Assembly: GCA_011390155.1 (NCBI GenBank)
Contig: JAABSW010000011.1
Location: forward strand, 1-64,000
Direction of reading: 5' to 3'
DNA: 64,000 nucleotides
Origin: Clostridiaceae bacterium
Lineage (GTDB): Bacteria; Bacillota; Clostridia; Peptostreptococcales; Tindalliaceae
The position numbers were made by a program, and so were the translations under genes. This document shows positions 49,822 through 60,341 of this stretch, in pieces. Every line of letters begins with the position of its first letter. The stretch's first letter is position 1. The notes under the pieces are model-generated. The model was not told where the DNA came from, searched no databases, and saw only the letters and a program-made list of their open reading frames with translations.

Positions 49822-50190
49822 TTGCTTAAGAAGCCCAGTAAGAATAATTTACGTAAAAAACGTCATATGCGTATGCGTAACAAAATTAGCGGGACAACAG
49901 CAAGACCAAGAGTTAATGTTTACCGCAGCTCAAAGCATATTTACGCACAGGTTATTGACGATACACAAGGCGTAACACTGGTGTCCGCATCTTCATTAGA
50001 AGAAACCGTTAAAGGACAAGTTAAATCAACTGGTTCAAAAGAAGCTGCAGCGGTGGTCGGCAAATTGGTTGGTGAAAGAGCTAAGGAAAAAGGGATCGAA
50101 AGCGTTACCTTTGACCGTGGCGGATACATCTACCACGGCCGGGTTCAATCGCTGGCAGATGGCTTGAGAGAAGCCGGACTGAAGTTTTAG
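49822..50190 (+). CDS. rplR: 50S ribosomal protein L18 (uL18)
   Basis: 5S rRNA-binding protein. 122 residues with [20 protein letters not shown] and the C-terminal [23 protein letters not shown] start at 49822 with AAAGGGGTG seven bases upstream; no better start is near. Confidence 0.97.
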   Translation: MLKKPSKNNLRKKRHMRMRNKISGTTARPRVNVYRSSKHIYAQVIDDTQGVTLVSASSLEETVKGQVKSTGSKEAAAVVGKLVGERAKEKGIESVTFDRGGYIYHGRVQSLADGLREAGLKF

Positions 50191-50205
50191 GAGGGAGGGA
50201 AAACC

Positions 50206-50712
50206 ATGCAGAAAGCTCAAATTGATGCTACTCAACTTGACATAAAAGAACAGGTTGTTGACATTCGACGAGTCACCAAGGTTGTAAAGGGCGGTCGTAA
50301 CTTTCGTTTTGCTGCCATCGTAGTTGTTGGCGACGACAATGGACACGTTGGTGTTGGATCCGGTAAAGCAATGGAAATTCCGGATGCCATTCGCAAAGGA
50401 ATTGAAGATGCTAAAAAGAACATGATCCAAGTGCCTATTCTGGGAACTTCAATCCCCCACGAAGTAAAAGGTCACTTTGGTGCAGGTAAAGTCTTGATTA
50501 TGCCTGCGGTTGAAGGTACTGGTATCATTGCTGGCGGCCCTGTACGTGCCGTATTGGAGTTAGCGGGTCTGAAAGATGTCCGCGCTAAATCTCTGGGATC
50601 AAACAACTCCCGGAACATGGTTAATGCAACCATGGAAGGGCTAAGACAGTTAAAAAGAGCAGAAGATGTTGCTCGTCTGCGGGGTAAATCCGTAGAAGAA
50701 ATTATGGGTTAG
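50206..50712 (+). CDS. rpsE: 30S ribosomal protein S5 (uS5)
   Basis: Accuracy-related protein at the mRNA entry. 168 residues with the double-stranded-RNA-like domain ([35 protein letters not shown]) and [24 protein letters not shown] precedes the ATG. Confidence 0.98.
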   Translation: MQKAQIDATQLDIKEQVVDIRRVTKVVKGGRNFRFAAIVVVGDDNGHVGVGSGKAMEIPDAIRKGIEDAKKNMIQVPILGTSIPHEVKGHFGAGKVLIMPAVEGTGIIAGGPVRAVLELAGLKDVRAKSLGSNNSRNMVNATMEGLRQLKRAEDVARLRGKSVEEIMG

Positions 50713-50723
50713 GAGTGAAAATC

Positions 50724-50903
50724 ATGGCGACAGTGAAAATCAAACTGACCAAAAGCCTGATCGGAAGACTGCCCAAACAGCGTAAAACTGTGACGGCCCT
50801 TGGACTGAAAAAAATCGGTCAGGTGGTTGAAAAAGAAATGACCCCATCATTGATGGGAATGATTGAAAAAATCAAACACATGGTTGAAGTGGAAGAGATT
50901 TAA
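50724..50903 (+). CDS. rpmD: 50S ribosomal protein L30 (uL30)
   Basis: Small 23S-binding protein. 59 residues with the family line [23 protein letters not shown] 50724 is eight bases after AGGAG; a GTG at 50715 overlaps that SD. Confidence 0.96.
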   Translation: MATVKIKLTKSLIGRLPKQRKTVTALGLKKIGQVVEKEMTPSLMGMIEKIKHMVEVEEI

Positions 50904-50920
50904 GCACAGGAGGTGTAACC

Positions 50921-51364
50921 ATGAAACTTCATGAACTCAAACCTGCCAAAGGCAGTGTTCATAAATCCAAGCGTAAAGGTCGGGGAACTGGATCTGGCCT
51001 TGGTAAAAGTGCCGGCCGCGGCGGTGACGGACAACGATCCAGAAGCGGCGGTGGTGTAAGAATTGGTTTTGAAGGCGGTCAAATGCCGTTGGCAAGACGA
51101 ATTCCTAAAAGGGGATTTACAAATATCTTCAGAAAGAAATACAATGTGATTAACGTTGAAGATTTGAATCGCTTTGAAGATCAAACGGAAGTAACCGCTG
51201 AACTTCTAAAAGAAATCGGCGCCATCAAAAAAATTGAAAAAGACGGTTTAAAAGTCTTGGGCGACGGTGAATTGACGAAAAAAGTAACAGTTAAGGCAGT
51301 GAAATTTACCAAATCCGCCGTAGAAAAAATCGAAAATGCTGGCGGAAAGGCTGAGGTGATTTAA
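50921..51364 (+). CDS. rplO: 50S ribosomal protein L15 (uL15)
   Basis: Late-assembly protein. 147 residues: [12 protein letters not shown], the glycine-rich extension [15 protein letters not shown], and [25 protein letters not shown] precedes the ATG. It abuts the secY start with no gap. Confidence 0.98.
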   Translation: MKLHELKPAKGSVHKSKRKGRGTGSGLGKSAGRGGDGQRSRSGGGVRIGFEGGQMPLARRIPKRGFTNIFRKKYNVINVEDLNRFEDQTEVTAELLKEIGAIKKIEKDGLKVLGDGELTKKVTVKAVKFTKSAVEKIENAGGKAEVI

Positions 51365-52639
51365 TTGCTCGCAACCCTGAGAAATGCCTGGAAAATCCCG
51401 GATCTGCGTAAGAAGATGACATTTACCATGCTCATGCTAATGATTTTTCGTCTGGGAGCAGTGATTCCTGTTCCTGGCGTTAACATTGACTATGTGCGCA
51501 ATATTGTTGAAAATGCAGGTCTCTTGTCAATGTTCGACATGTTTTCGGGTGGAGCTTTTGGTAACATGACCATTTTCGCTCTCAGTATTACACCGTATAT
51601 TACTGCATCCATTATCATGCAGTTGTTGACGATAGCGATTCCAGCACTGGAAGAGTTATCAAAAGAAGGTGAAGAGGGACGCAAGAAAATAGCACAGTAT
51701 ATTCGCTATGGCACTGTGGTCCTGGCGCTGATTCAAGCAACAGGGATCAGTGTAGGGTTGTTTAGGGGTGCGTTGATCCAACGTGATACCTTCAGCATTG
51801 TTGTGGTGGTGTTAACACTAACAGCCGGAACAGCTTTCCTGATGTGGCTTGGTGAGCAGATCACAGAACATGGTATTGGTAATGGTATATCACTTCTGAT
51901 TTTTACAGGTATTGTTGCAGGAATCCCTGACGGTGTCTACAGAACCTTTATGTTGACGCGGCAAGGTGAGATACACGTCATCTCCCTGTTGATCTTTGGT
52001 GTCATTGCATTGTTTATAGTTGCTGCTGTTGTAGCTATTCAGGAAGGCCAGCGTAAAATTCCGGTACAGTATGCTAAAAGAGTTGTTGGACGGAAGATGT
52101 ATGGAGGTCAGAGCACTCATATTCCCCTGAAAGTAAACCAGGCGGGTGTTATTCCGGTAATCTTTGCAATGTCCATTTTAGCTTTTCCACAAACCATCGC
52201 CTTCTTTGTTGGTGAAAACAGTGGGTTTGCACTCTTTATTGCTAAATGGTTATCACCAAGTGGAAGCCCGGGCATATACATTTATGCCTTGTTAAGCGCT
52301 CTGCTGATTATATTCTTTACGTATTTTTATACAGCAGTTACCTTTAACCCCATTGAAATTGCTTCAAACATGAAAAAAAATGGTGGCTTTATCCCTGGCA
52401 TCCGACCTGGAAAGCCCACGTCAGACTACCTTGGCAAAGTATTGAACAGAATCACCTTAGCAGGTGCAGTGTTTCTGGCAGTGATTGCCATGCTACCAAT
52501 GATCATTCTGAATTTTACCGGTATGCCTGTATCATTTGGTGGTACAGCACTTCTGATTGTCGTTGGTGTTGCACTGGAAACAGTCAAGCAAATCGAAGCT
52601 CAGATGATGATGCGCCACTACCAGGGTTTCTTAAAATAA
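51365..52639 (+). CDS. secY: Preprotein translocase subunit SecY
   Basis: Ten-helix core of the Sec channel, 424 residues. Recognisable parts are the first helix and plug region (RLGAVIPVPGVNIDY), LGEQITEHGIGNGISL, and the cytoplasmic loop FNPIEIASNMKKNGGFIPGI. TTG start directly after the rplO stop, with GAGGTGAT six bases upstream, implying translational coupling. SecE is at 26051. Confidence 0.97.
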   Translation: MLATLRNAWKIPDLRKKMTFTMLMLMIFRLGAVIPVPGVNIDYVRNIVENAGLLSMFDMFSGGAFGNMTIFALSITPYITASIIMQLLTIAIPALEELSKEGEEGRKKIAQYIRYGTVVLALIQATGISVGLFRGALIQRDTFSIVVVVLTLTAGTAFLMWLGEQITEHGIGNGISLLIFTGIVAGIPDGVYRTFMLTRQGEIHVISLLIFGVIALFIVAAVVAIQEGQRKIPVQYAKRVVGRKMYGGQSTHIPLKVNQAGVIPVIFAMSILAFPQTIAFFVGENSGFALFIAKWLSPSGSPGIYIYALLSALLIIFFTYFYTAVTFNPIEIASNMKKNGGFIPGIRPGKPTSDYLGKVLNRITLAGAVFLAVIAMLPMIILNFTGMPVSFGGTALLIVVGVALETVKQIEAQMMMRHYQGFLK

Positions 52640-52676
52640 ACAAAAACACTGAGTATAAGGTATAGGAGATGATTAG

Positions 52677-53324
52677 ATGAGACTGATTTTGCTGGGACCC
52701 CCTAATGCGGGTAAAGGAACGCAAGCCCAGTCACTCATAAATACTTATCAGATTCCGCAGATATCCACCGGTGACATCTTCCGAGCCAACATTAAACAGG
52801 AGACACCCCTTGGTAAAAAAGCAAAAGACTATTTAGACCAGGGGTTATTGGTTCCAGATGAGTTGGTGGTCGACATTGTAACAGACCGACTGCAAAAAGA
52901 TGATTGCAAATATGGCTTCTTACTGGATGGATTTCCAAGGACGGTTGTTCAGGCTGAAGCACTGGAACAATTTCTGAAAGAACATCAACAGAACCTTGAT
53001 CAAGTACTCAACATCCATGTTAGAACAGAAGTTCTAATAGAGCGTGCTGTTGGACGTCGGGTTTGCCAGCAGTGCGGCGCCACTTACCACATAAAGTTTA
53101 ATCCGCCTAAAAAAGATAATATATGTGATATTTGCGGTGGCGAAGTGATCCAACGCAAAGACGACCAGCGGGAAACCGCTGAAAAAAGAATAAAAGTATA
53201 TGAGCAAGAAACTGCGCCACTGATTGATTTTTATGAAAAGAGAAATCTGTTAGTTACCATTGATGGCGAGCAGGCAATTGATAAAGTAACAGCAGATATC
53301 TTGAATGTATTGAAGGACGCTTGA
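52677..53324 (+). CDS. adk: Adenylate kinase
   Basis: Interconverts ATP+AMP and 2 ADP. 215 residues, long-LID form: P-loop GPPNAGKGTQ, AMP-site DGFPRT, and a four-Cys zinc site in the LID (CQQC and CDIC). TAGGAG precedes the ATG. Usual place between secY and map. Confidence 0.97.
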   Translation: MRLILLGPPNAGKGTQAQSLINTYQIPQISTGDIFRANIKQETPLGKKAKDYLDQGLLVPDELVVDIVTDRLQKDDCKYGFLLDGFPRTVVQAEALEQFLKEHQQNLDQVLNIHVRTEVLIERAVGRRVCQQCGATYHIKFNPPKKDNICDICGGEVIQRKDDQRETAEKRIKVYEQETAPLIDFYEKRNLLVTIDGEQAIDKVTADILNVLKDA

Positions 53325-53326
53325 TC

Positions 53327-54082
53327 ATGATAAACATCCGATCGCGACAAGAAATTGAACAAATGCGCCAGGCAGGCATCATTGTGGCTGAAGTGCATGG
53401 ATTACTTGAAAAAATGATCCGGCCTGGAGTAACTACCATTGAACTGGACGAAGCTGCCGAAGCGCACATTAGAGCCAAAGGTGGCGAACCTGCCTTTAAA
53501 GGCTATGGTGGATTTCCGGCCTCTATCTGCAGCTCTGTTAATCAGCAGGTGGTGCATGGAATACCTGGTAATGTTCAACTTGTGGAAGGAGACATTATCA
53601 GCATTGATACAGGCGTTCAGTTGAACGGATACTATGCAGACGCTGCTAAAACCTTCCCGGTGGGTAACATCAGTGCCCAGGCACAACGACTCATTGACAT
53701 CACCAGAAAAAGTTTTTACGAGGGCATTAAGTTTGCCCGTGAGGGACAGCGGTTATCGGATATATCTCATGCCATTCAGGAATGTGCAGAAAGAGAAGGT
53801 TTCTCTGTCGTTCGGAATTATGTTGGCCATGGAATTGGAACAGCAATGCATGAAGAACCTCAAATTCCAAATTATGGTCAACCAGGAAAAGGACCACGGC
53901 TAAAAGCTGGCATGGTGTTAGCCATTGAACCAATGATCAATGAAGGTACGTATCATGTCAAAGTACTTTCTGACGGATGGACGGTTATTACCATGGATAG
54001 CAAGAATTCAGCTCACTATGAGCATACGCTTGCCATTACAGAAGGTGATCCGGAAATCCTGACGGTCAGCAATGCCGGGTAA
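53327..54082 (+). CDS. map: Methionine aminopeptidase type I
   Basis: Removes N-terminal Met. 251 residues with the five metal ligands in SIDTGVQLNGYYADAAKTF (two Asp), NYVGHGIGTAMHEEP (His), AIEPMIN (Glu) and YEHTLAI (Glu). ATG 53327 is nine bases after GAAGGA; a TTG at 53321 overlapping the adk stop is less likely. Confidence 0.96.
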   Translation: MINIRSRQEIEQMRQAGIIVAEVHGLLEKMIRPGVTTIELDEAAEAHIRAKGGEPAFKGYGGFPASICSSVNQQVVHGIPGNVQLVEGDIISIDTGVQLNGYYADAAKTFPVGNISAQAQRLIDITRKSFYEGIKFAREGQRLSDISHAIQECAEREGFSVVRNYVGHGIGTAMHEEPQIPNYGQPGKGPRLKAGMVLAIEPMINEGTYHVKVLSDGWTVITMDSKNSAHYEHTLAITEGDPEILTVSNAG

Positions 54083-54094
54083 AGAGGTGACATT

Positions 54095-54391
54095 GTGAAA
54101 CAGGAACCGATTCAAATTGGGGAAATTGTTCAATCCATCCAGGGAAGAGACCAGGGACGATTAATGGTTGTCATCGACATCATCGACGATACTTACGCTT
54201 TACTGGTGGATGGCAGTTTACGCCGATTGGATAAGCCCAAAAAGAAAAAAGTGAAACATTTTGTTTCCACAGGCCTGGTCTCGGAAGAGATTCGACAGCG
54301 GGTTTTATCAGATAAAAAAATGAACAATGCCCTGATAAGAGTTGAACTTGAACGACTGACGGACAATGAGCCGGGTGAGAATGGAGAGTGA
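54095..54391 (+). CDS. KOW-domain RNA-binding protein (L14e-like)
   Basis: A 98-residue protein with an N-terminal KOW-type motif ([15 protein letters not shown]), a basic stretch ([10 protein letters not shown]) and an acidic tail. Similar small proteins occur between map and infA in Clostridia; they are likely ribosome-associated but uncharacterised. GTG start with AGAGGTGA upstream. Function beyond RNA binding is not known. Confidence 0.8.
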   Translation: MKQEPIQIGEIVQSIQGRDQGRLMVVIDIIDDTYALLVDGSLRRLDKPKKKKVKHFVSTGLVSEEIRQRVLSDKKMNNALIRVELERLTDNEPGENGE

Positions 54392-54398
54392 TGGCTGC

Positions 54399-54617
54399 AT
54401 GTCAAAAAAAGATGTTATTGAAGTTGAAGGAATCGTAAAAGAAGCATTACCGAATGCCATGTTTATTGTACAGCTGGAAAATGGTCACGAAATACTGGCC
54501 CATATCTCCGGAAAATTAAGAATGCATTTTATCCGAATTCTTCCGGGAGACCAGGTGACTGTCGAATTGTCTCCATATGATTTGAAACGGGGACGAATCA
54601 CTTGGCGAAAAAAATAA
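54399..54617 (+). CDS. infA: Translation initiation factor IF-1
   Basis: OB-fold factor occupying the 30S A site. 72 residues: [37 protein letters not shown], and [20 protein letters not shown] 54399 has GGAGAG upstream; an in-frame ATG at 54366 lies within the KOW gene. Confidence 0.97.
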   Translation: MSKKDVIEVEGIVKEALPNAMFIVQLENGHEILAHISGKLRMHFIRILPGDQVTVELSPYDLKRGRITWRKK

Positions 54618-54659
54618 CCGGCTGCCTCACACGTGAGCGTTGAAGAAGGAGGGATTAGT

Positions 54660-54773
54660 TTGAAAGTTCGAGCTTCTGTAAAGCCAATCTGCGAAAAATG
54701 TCAGGTGATCCGCCGCAGAGGAAAAGTGATGGTGATTTGTCAAAACGCCAAGCACAAACAAAAACAAGGATAA
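54660..54773 (+). CDS. rpmJ: 50S ribosomal protein L36 (bL36)
   Basis: A 37-residue zinc-ribbon protein, [14 protein letters not shown] followed by [18 protein letters not shown]; ligands Cys11, Cys14, Cys27 and His32. TTG start with AAGGAGGG upstream. It is the zinc-containing form, placed between infA and rpsM as usual. Confidence 0.96.
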   Translation: MKVRASVKPICEKCQVIRRRGKVMVICQNAKHKQKQG

Positions 54774-54785
54774 AAACTTGGATTT

Positions 54786-54874
54786 CAGGGAGCGGCTGTA
54801 TCAGGTTTTACCTGATTCCCTGTGACATAGAGCGGAAAATTTGATCCGCATGAACCGTCATAAAAGTTTATGAT
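54786..54874 (+). promoter_or_regulatory. Structured leader between rpmJ and rpsM
   Basis: Three inverted repeats in the 141-base gap: an outer CAGGGA/TCCCTG stem enclosing ATCAGG/CCTGAT (54786-54822), GCGG/CCGC (around 54834-54851), and TCATAAA/TTTATGA (54859-54874). This is where S4-responsive control of the alpha operon acts in E. coli; whether S4 binds here is inference. Confidence 0.55.
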
Positions 54875-54914
54875 GTAATTATTGACTGAGATGATTTAGG
54901 AGGTGTATTTGTTA

Positions 54915-55289
54915 ATGGCACGTATTGCTGGTGTAGATCTACCCAGAGACAAACGAGTGGAAATTAGTTTGACCTATATCTATGGAATTGGACGCAACAC
55001 AGCGAATAAAATATTAGCAACCTGCGGCATTAACCCGGATACCCGCATCAAGGACCTGACAGAAGAAGAAGTGAATTCACTTCGAAAAACAATTGACGCC
55101 GACTACCATGTAGAAGGTGACTTGCGCCGGGAAATTGCTCTGAACATTAAAAGACTTAAAGAAATTCGCTGCTATCGAGGCATAAGACATATCAAAGGTC
55201 TTCCTGTACATGGACAAAAAACAAAGACCAACGCACGTACAAGAAAAGGACCAAAGAAAACTGTCGGTCGTAAGAAGAAAAAGATCTAA
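54915..55289 (+). CDS. rpsM: 30S ribosomal protein S13 (uS13)
   Basis: 30S head protein forming bridge B1. 124 residues with [20 protein letters not shown] and the C-terminal RGLPVHGQ-like region [22 protein letters not shown] 54915 is nine bases after AGGAGGTG; a GTG at 54903 overlaps that SD. Confidence 0.97.
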   Translation: MARIAGVDLPRDKRVEISLTYIYGIGRNTANKILATCGINPDTRIKDLTEEEVNSLRKTIDADYHVEGDLRREIALNIKRLKEIRCYRGIRHIKGLPVHGQKTKTNARTRKGPKKTVGRKKKKI

Positions 55290-55306
55290 AAAGGAGGGAA
55301 GCATGA

Positions 55307-55705
55307 ATGGCAAAAGCAGTTCGTAAAAAAGTTACCCGTAGAAGAAGAGAAAAAAAGAACATTGAACGTGGCCAGGCACATATCCAGTCCACTTTTAATA
55401 ACTCCATTATTACGTTGACTGATACCAGCGGTAACACCATTTCTTGGGCAAGTGCTGGTCAACTGGGCTTTAGAGGCTCAAGAAAGTCAACACCTTTTGC
55501 TGCTCAAATGGCTGCAGAGTCCGCTGCAAAAGCTGCAATGGAACATGGCCTTAAATCAGTAGAGGTATTTGTACGCGGACCCGGAGCAGGCCGTGAGGCG
55601 GCAATTCGTTCACTTCAAGCTGCAGGGCTTGAAGTCAGTATGATTAAGGACGAAACACCAATTCCTCATAACGGATGCAGACCACCGAAGCGTAGAAGAG
55701 TTTAA
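55307..55705 (+). CDS. rpsK: 30S ribosomal protein S11 (uS11)
   Basis: Platform protein near the mRNA exit. 132 residues with [30 protein letters not shown] and [23 protein letters not shown] precedes two close ATGs; 55307 gives the family-typical start. Confidence 0.98.
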   Translation: MAKAVRKKVTRRRREKKNIERGQAHIQSTFNNSIITLTDTSGNTISWASAGQLGFRGSRKSTPFAAQMAAESAAKAAMEHGLKSVEVFVRGPGAGREAAIRSLQAAGLEVSMIKDETPIPHNGCRPPKRRRV

Positions 55706-55731
55706 TTAACTAAAGGAGGTGTCATTAACAG

Positions 55732-56355
55732 ATGGCAAGATATACCGAAGCGGTGTGCAGATTATGCCGCCGAGAAGGCATGAAGTTATACCTAAAAGGC
55801 GATCGATGCTATACCGATAAATGTGCGATTAATAAACGCAACATGGCTCCCGGCCAGCACGGAACAAGCAGAAAGAAACTTTCTAACTATGGTGTTCAGT
55901 TGCGCGAAAAACAAAAAGTGAAGCGCCACTATGGCGTATTAGAGACACAGTTTAGAAATTATTATGAAATGGCAGATCACCAAAAAGGAATCACTGGTGA
56001 GAACCTGTTGCGTATTTTAGAAACAAGATTGGATAATGTGGTGTTTAGACTTGGATTTGCGGCTTCACGTGCACAGGCAAGACAATTGGTGGTCCATGGA
56101 CATTTTCTGGTGAATGGTAAAAAGGTGGACATTCCGTCTTACCTGGTTTCCGTTGGCGATGAAATCGCAGCATCAGAACGTTCAAAAGGCTTACCAAAAT
56201 TTAAAGCACAGGTTGAAGAAGCAAAAGGCAACGCGCCGGAATGGCTGTCCGTTGACCTTGAAAAGCTTCAGGGAAAAGTAGTTTCCATGCCAAATCGAGA
56301 AGACATTGACCTGCCGATTTCCGAGAACCTGATTGTTGAGTTGTACTCCAAATAA
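55732..56355 (+). CDS. rpsD: 30S ribosomal protein S4 (uS4), zinc form
   Basis: Primary 16S-binding protein and possible operon regulator. 207 residues; Cys9, Cys12, Cys26 and Cys31 form the N-terminal zinc site, and the S4 RNA-binding domain is at about residues 98-160 ([15 protein letters not shown]). AAAGGAGGTG is eleven bases before the ATG. Confidence 0.98.
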   Translation: MARYTEAVCRLCRREGMKLYLKGDRCYTDKCAINKRNMAPGQHGTSRKKLSNYGVQLREKQKVKRHYGVLETQFRNYYEMADHQKGITGENLLRILETRLDNVVFRLGFAASRAQARQLVVHGHFLVNGKKVDIPSYLVSVGDEIAASERSKGLPKFKAQVEEAKGNAPEWLSVDLEKLQGKVVSMPNREDIDLPISENLIVELYSK

Positions 56356-56426
56356 TCTGTAAAAACGGATTCTGTCCCCTCAACAAACCAGAGTGAAATG
56401 GGAGTCAAAAGGAGGGTTATATTCGA

Positions 56427-57374
56427 ATGATCGAAATGGAAAAACCAAAAATTGAAATAGTGGAGATTAGTGAAGACAACACTTATGGCAAATTTGTTGT
56501 TGAGCCACTGGAACGAGGCTATGGCACAACACTGGGAAACTCATTGCGACGGATCATGCTTTCGTCTTTACCTGGAGCAGCAGTGACTTCAGTTCATATT
56601 GAAGGAATACTCCATGAGTTTGACAACATTGAAGGGGTTAAAGAAGATATTACTGAGATTATTCTCAACATCAAAGACCTTTCAATCAGAGTCTACAGTA
56701 ACGATCCAAAAACATTACGCATTGAAGCCGAGGGAGAAGGTAATGTAACAGCCGGTGACATCATTGCTGATGCAGATGTTGAGATTTTGAATCCGGAAAT
56801 GCACATTGCCACACTGGCGTCTGGTGCACGGCTCAACATGGAGATGAATGTACTCCAGGGTCGTGGATATGTGGCAGCGGAAAGCAACAAGACAGCATCA
56901 ATGCCCATTGGTGTAATTCCTGTGGACTCGGTCTTTACTCCCGTTAAAAAAGTGAGCTATAACGTGGGAAATACACGCGTTGGCCAAATGACAGACTACG
57001 ATAAGCTGACAATGGAAGTGTACACTGATGGCAGCATTAAACCTGAAGAAGCACTTTCTCTATCTGCTAAAGTGATGACAGAACATTTAAACCTGTTTAT
57101 TAATTTGACAGAACATGTAAGCGATGTGGAAATCATGGTTCAGAAGGAAGACGATGAGAAAGAGAAAGTGATGGAAATGACCATCGAAGAACTTGATCTT
57201 TCAGTTCGTTCCTACAACTGTCTGAAACGGGCAGGTATTAATACTGTGGAAGAATTGACACAGAAGAACGAGGAAGAAATGATGAAAGTACGTAATTTAG
57301 GGAAGAAATCCCTGGAAGAAGTACAAAAGAAACTGGAAGCTCTGGATTTAGGTTTAAAATCCAAAGACGAATAA
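56427..57374 (+). CDS. rpoA: DNA-directed RNA polymerase subunit alpha
   Basis: Assembly platform of RNA polymerase. 315 residues: N-terminal domain with [20 protein letters not shown], a short linker, and a C-terminal domain (about 245-305) with [20 protein letters not shown] and [20 protein letters not shown] precedes the ATG. Confidence 0.98.
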   Translation: MIEMEKPKIEIVEISEDNTYGKFVVEPLERGYGTTLGNSLRRIMLSSLPGAAVTSVHIEGILHEFDNIEGVKEDITEIILNIKDLSIRVYSNDPKTLRIEAEGEGNVTAGDIIADADVEILNPEMHIATLASGARLNMEMNVLQGRGYVAAESNKTASMPIGVIPVDSVFTPVKKVSYNVGNTRVGQMTDYDKLTMEVYTDGSIKPEEALSLSAKVMTEHLNLFINLTEHVSDVEIMVQKEDDEKEKVMEMTIEELDLSVRSYNCLKRAGINTVEELTQKNEEEMMKVRNLGKKSLEEVQKKLEALDLGLKSKDE

Positions 57375-57418
57375 ACGGGATCGTAGATCCAATATCGCAT
57401 TGTTAGGAGGGAAACGGT

Positions 57419-57760
57419 ATGGCAGGATACAGAAAGCTGGGACGCGTAAGTGCCCACCGCGATCTTATGCTTCGTAATCAGGTAACGAGTCTTTTAAAAC
57501 ATGGTAAAATCCAAACAACGGTTACCCGTGCGAAAGAAACAAAAAGAATCGCAGAAAAAATGATTACACTGGGAAAACGTGGAAATCTTCATGCCCGTCG
57601 ACAAGCATTGGCATACATTACAGAAGAAACAGTAGTTAAAAATTTATTCGATGAAATTGCACCTAAATATCAAGAACGAAACGGCGGGTATACCCGTATA
57701 CTTCGACTAGAGCCCCGTAAGGGTGACGGCGCAGAAATGGTATTACTGGAACTGGTGTAA
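57419..57760 (+). CDS. rplQ: 50S ribosomal protein L17 (bL17)
   Basis: Large-subunit protein at the tunnel exit. 113 residues with [20 protein letters not shown] and [26 protein letters not shown] precedes the ATG. Last gene of the superoperon; terminator follows. Confidence 0.98.
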   Translation: MAGYRKLGRVSAHRDLMLRNQVTSLLKHGKIQTTVTRAKETKRIAEKMITLGKRGNLHARRQALAYITEETVVKNLFDEIAPKYQERNGGYTRILRLEPRKGDGAEMVLLELV

Positions 57761-57770
57761 GAGCCTACAC

Positions 57771-57805
57771 GGGATTAAGTCATCATGCTTAGTCCCTGTT
57801 TTTTT
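57771..57805 (+). terminator. Intrinsic terminator of the ribosomal superoperon
   Basis: GGGATTAAG (57771-57779) pairs with CTTAGTCCC (57788-57796, one wobble), followed by TG and seven T. Since ecfA1 starts 30 bases later with no clear promoter, some readthrough is likely. Confidence 0.88.
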
Positions 57806-57835
57806 AATTATTTCTAACCAGTCGGGAGAATAAAC

Positions 57836-58690
57836 ATGAACAAATCACCAATGATTTCGATAACGGATGTTACGTATGAATATACGAATGTTGATGACAC
57901 TGATTTAATAGCACTTGATCATGTCGATTTAACCATAAAAAAAGGCGAACACCTGGTGATCATTGGACACAACGGATCTGGAAAATCCACCCTGGCTAAA
58001 CAAATGAATGCCTTACTGTTGCCATCCTCCGGTGTTGTAAAAGTCGCTGACATGGATACCCGTGACCCAGCTCTTCTGTGGTCAATCAGACAGACGGCAG
58101 GCATGGTGTTTCAAAATCCGGACAATCAAATTGTTGCAACGATTGTTGAGGAAGATGTTGCCTTTGGGCCTGAAAACCTTGGGATAGAACCAACGGAGAT
58201 TATGAACAGGGTAACGGCCTCACTGGAACGTGTGGACATGCTTCAGTATCGTCACAAGGCACCACACTTATTGTCGGGAGGCCAAAAACAGCGCATTGCC
58301 ATTGCTGGTGTCATTGCCATGAAACCGGATTGCATCATATTTGATGAACCGACAGCTATGTTGGACCCGTCGGGGAGGAAAGAAGTCATCAATGCCATGA
58401 AACTCCTGAACAGGGAAGAAGGCATCACAGTGGTGCATATCACACATTTTATGGAAGAAGCTGTTGGCGCACATCGTGTAGCAGTGATGGAAGATGGTAG
58501 ATTGGTAATGGTTGGAACACCCAGAGAAGTTTTCACCAGAGTGGATGAACTAAAAAAACTGGGCCTGGATGTGCCACAAATGACTGAACTGGCTTCAGAA
58601 TTACGAAAAGAAGGTATTGATATACCGGCAGATGTGTTAACAGTGGAAGAGATGGTGACTCATTTATGTCAATTAAAATTGATGGATTAA
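57836..58690 (+). CDS. ecfA1: Energy-coupling factor transporter ATPase A1
   Basis: One of two ATPases of the shared ECF vitamin/metal uptake module. 284 residues: Walker [13 protein letters not shown] signature LSGGQKQR, Walker [14 protein letters not shown], switch His in [11 protein letters not shown]. The substrate is set by separate S components, none of which is in the window. Overlaps ecfA2 by 25 bases. Confidence 0.96.
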   Translation: MNKSPMISITDVTYEYTNVDDTDLIALDHVDLTIKKGEHLVIIGHNGSGKSTLAKQMNALLLPSSGVVKVADMDTRDPALLWSIRQTAGMVFQNPDNQIVATIVEEDVAFGPENLGIEPTEIMNRVTASLERVDMLQYRHKAPHLLSGGQKQRIAIAGVIAMKPDCIIFDEPTAMLDPSGRKEVINAMKLLNREEGITVVHITHFMEEAVGAHRVAVMEDGRLVMVGTPREVFTRVDELKKLGLDVPQMTELASELRKEGIDIPADVLTVEEMVTHLCQLKLMD

Positions 58691-59529
58691 CCCATACGTA
58701 CAACCCAGGCAGTCCCTTTGAAACCCATGCCTTAAAAAATGTGACCATGGAGATTGAATCAGGAGAATTTATTGGTTTGATTGGTCATACCGGCTCAGGT
58801 AAATCCACCTTGATACAACACTTAAACGGATTGCTGAAAGCGACTTCGGGCAGCATCTGGATAAACAGCGTTGAAATCACAAAACCAGGGGTTAAACTTA
58901 AAGACATTCGGAAGAAGGTAGGCCTGGTTTTTCAATACCCGGAATATCAACTTTTTGAAGAAACCATTGAAAAAGACATTGCTTTTGGGCCAACAAATCT
59001 TGGGCTGAAGGAAGAAGAAGTCCGACAAAGGGTGAAGGAAGCCATGGAAATGGTTAAATTACCTTATGATGAGCTGAAAGATCGTTCGCCTTTTGATCTG
59101 AGCGGCGGACAACGCCGTCGTGTAGCCATTGCAGGCGTATTGGCCATGCAACCTGATATTCTTATTTTGGATGAACCGACAGCCAGTCTGGACCCAAGGG
59201 GAAGAGATGAAATACTGGAGCAAATTAAGCTTTTGCACCAACAAAAGAAAATGACGGTAATCCTTGTATCTCACAGTATGGAAGACATTGGACGTCTTGT
59301 TAATAGGATTATAGTAATGCACCAGGGGACCATCGCCTTTAGCGGGACACCCCGAGAAATATTTAGCCAAGCTGAAGAATTAGAATCAATTGGTTTAGGT
59401 GTTCCACAAATCTCACACTTAATGAAAGCAATGAACCGAAATGGATGTCAGCTTCCGGAAGACGTGTTCACCGTGGAAGAAGCCAAGACAATAATCATGG
59501 ATTACCTGAGAGGGAAACATCATGCTTAA
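58666..59529 (+). CDS. ecfA2: Energy-coupling factor transporter ATPase A2
   Basis: Second ECF ATPase, 287 residues: Walker [10 protein letters not shown], signature LSGGQRRR, Walker [13 protein letters not shown], switch His in VSHSMED. The divergence from EcfA1 fits a heterodimer. Start lies within ecfA1 and its end overlaps ecfT by 8 bases. Confidence 0.96.
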   Translation: MSIKIDGLTHTYNPGSPFETHALKNVTMEIESGEFIGLIGHTGSGKSTLIQHLNGLLKATSGSIWINSVEITKPGVKLKDIRKKVGLVFQYPEYQLFEETIEKDIAFGPTNLGLKEEEVRQRVKEAMEMVKLPYDELKDRSPFDLSGGQRRRVAIAGVLAMQPDILILDEPTASLDPRGRDEILEQIKLLHQQKKMTVILVSHSMEDIGRLVNRIIVMHQGTIAFSGTPREIFSQAEELESIGLGVPQISHLMKAMNRNGCQLPEDVFTVEEAKTIIMDYLRGKHHA

Positions 59530-60319
59530 AGACATTACAATTGGACAGCATTATCCAACGGGGTCTGTCGTACACCGTCTTGACCCACGCACAAAAATAA
59601 TTGGCACCTTTGTTTTTATGGCTGGGTTGTTTATGGTCAAAAACTTTGAGGCTTATTTCGTTGTGGTGACTTTATTAATTGTAACAATCAAGGCATCAAA
59701 AGTACCTTTCAGATATGTCTTGAAAGGGCTTAAACCTTTAATGGTGTTGATTATGGTAACCTTTTTAATCAATCTCTTTATGACAAGAGGTGATGTTTTC
59801 TTTGCGCTGGGCCCGGTAACCATGACCTGGGAAGGTTTGCGTCAAGGTATCTTCATGGCCCTTCGGCTGATGTTTCTTATTGTGGGCACCTCCATGCTGA
59901 CACTGACCACATCACCGATAACCTTAACAGATGGTATAGAACAACTGCTGAATCCGTTGAAGAAGATACATGTACCGGCACATGAACTAGCCATGATGAT
60001 GACCATTGCCCTTCGCTTTATCCCAACTTTGTTGGAAGAAACCGATAAAATCATGAAAGCGCAAATGGCCCGTGGAGCAGACTTTGAAAGTGGGAACCTG
60101 ATCAACAGGGCACAGAGCCTGGTGCCTTTATTGGTTCCATTGTTTATAAGCTCCTTTCGTAGAGCCGATGACCTGGCCATGGCCATGGAAGCTCGGTGTT
60201 ACCGGGGTGGCGAAAATCGTACGCGCATGAAAGCTTTACAATGGCATAGGATGGACGTGGTTGTGCTGCTGTTGGTATTGGGATACCTGGGTATTATGAT
60301 CTGGATGCGTGTACGTTAA
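59522..60319 (+). CDS. ecfT: Energy-coupling factor transporter transmembrane protein
   Basis: Scaffold membrane subunit linking S components to EcfA1A2. 265 residues with several membrane helices and the two coupling motifs ARG (in QMARGADFE) and ARC (in MEARCYRGG). Start overlaps ecfA2; its end precedes truA, as in other Firmicutes. Confidence 0.95.
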   Translation: MLKDITIGQHYPTGSVVHRLDPRTKIIGTFVFMAGLFMVKNFEAYFVVVTLLIVTIKASKVPFRYVLKGLKPLMVLIMVTFLINLFMTRGDVFFALGPVTMTWEGLRQGIFMALRLMFLIVGTSMLTLTTSPITLTDGIEQLLNPLKKIHVPAHELAMMMTIALRFIPTLLEETDKIMKAQMARGADFESGNLINRAQSLVPLLVPLFISSFRRADDLAMAMEARCYRGGENRTRMKALQWHRMDVVVLLLVLGYLGIMIWMRVR

Positions 60320-60341
60320 TGACGTTGTAGGAGTTGGTTCT

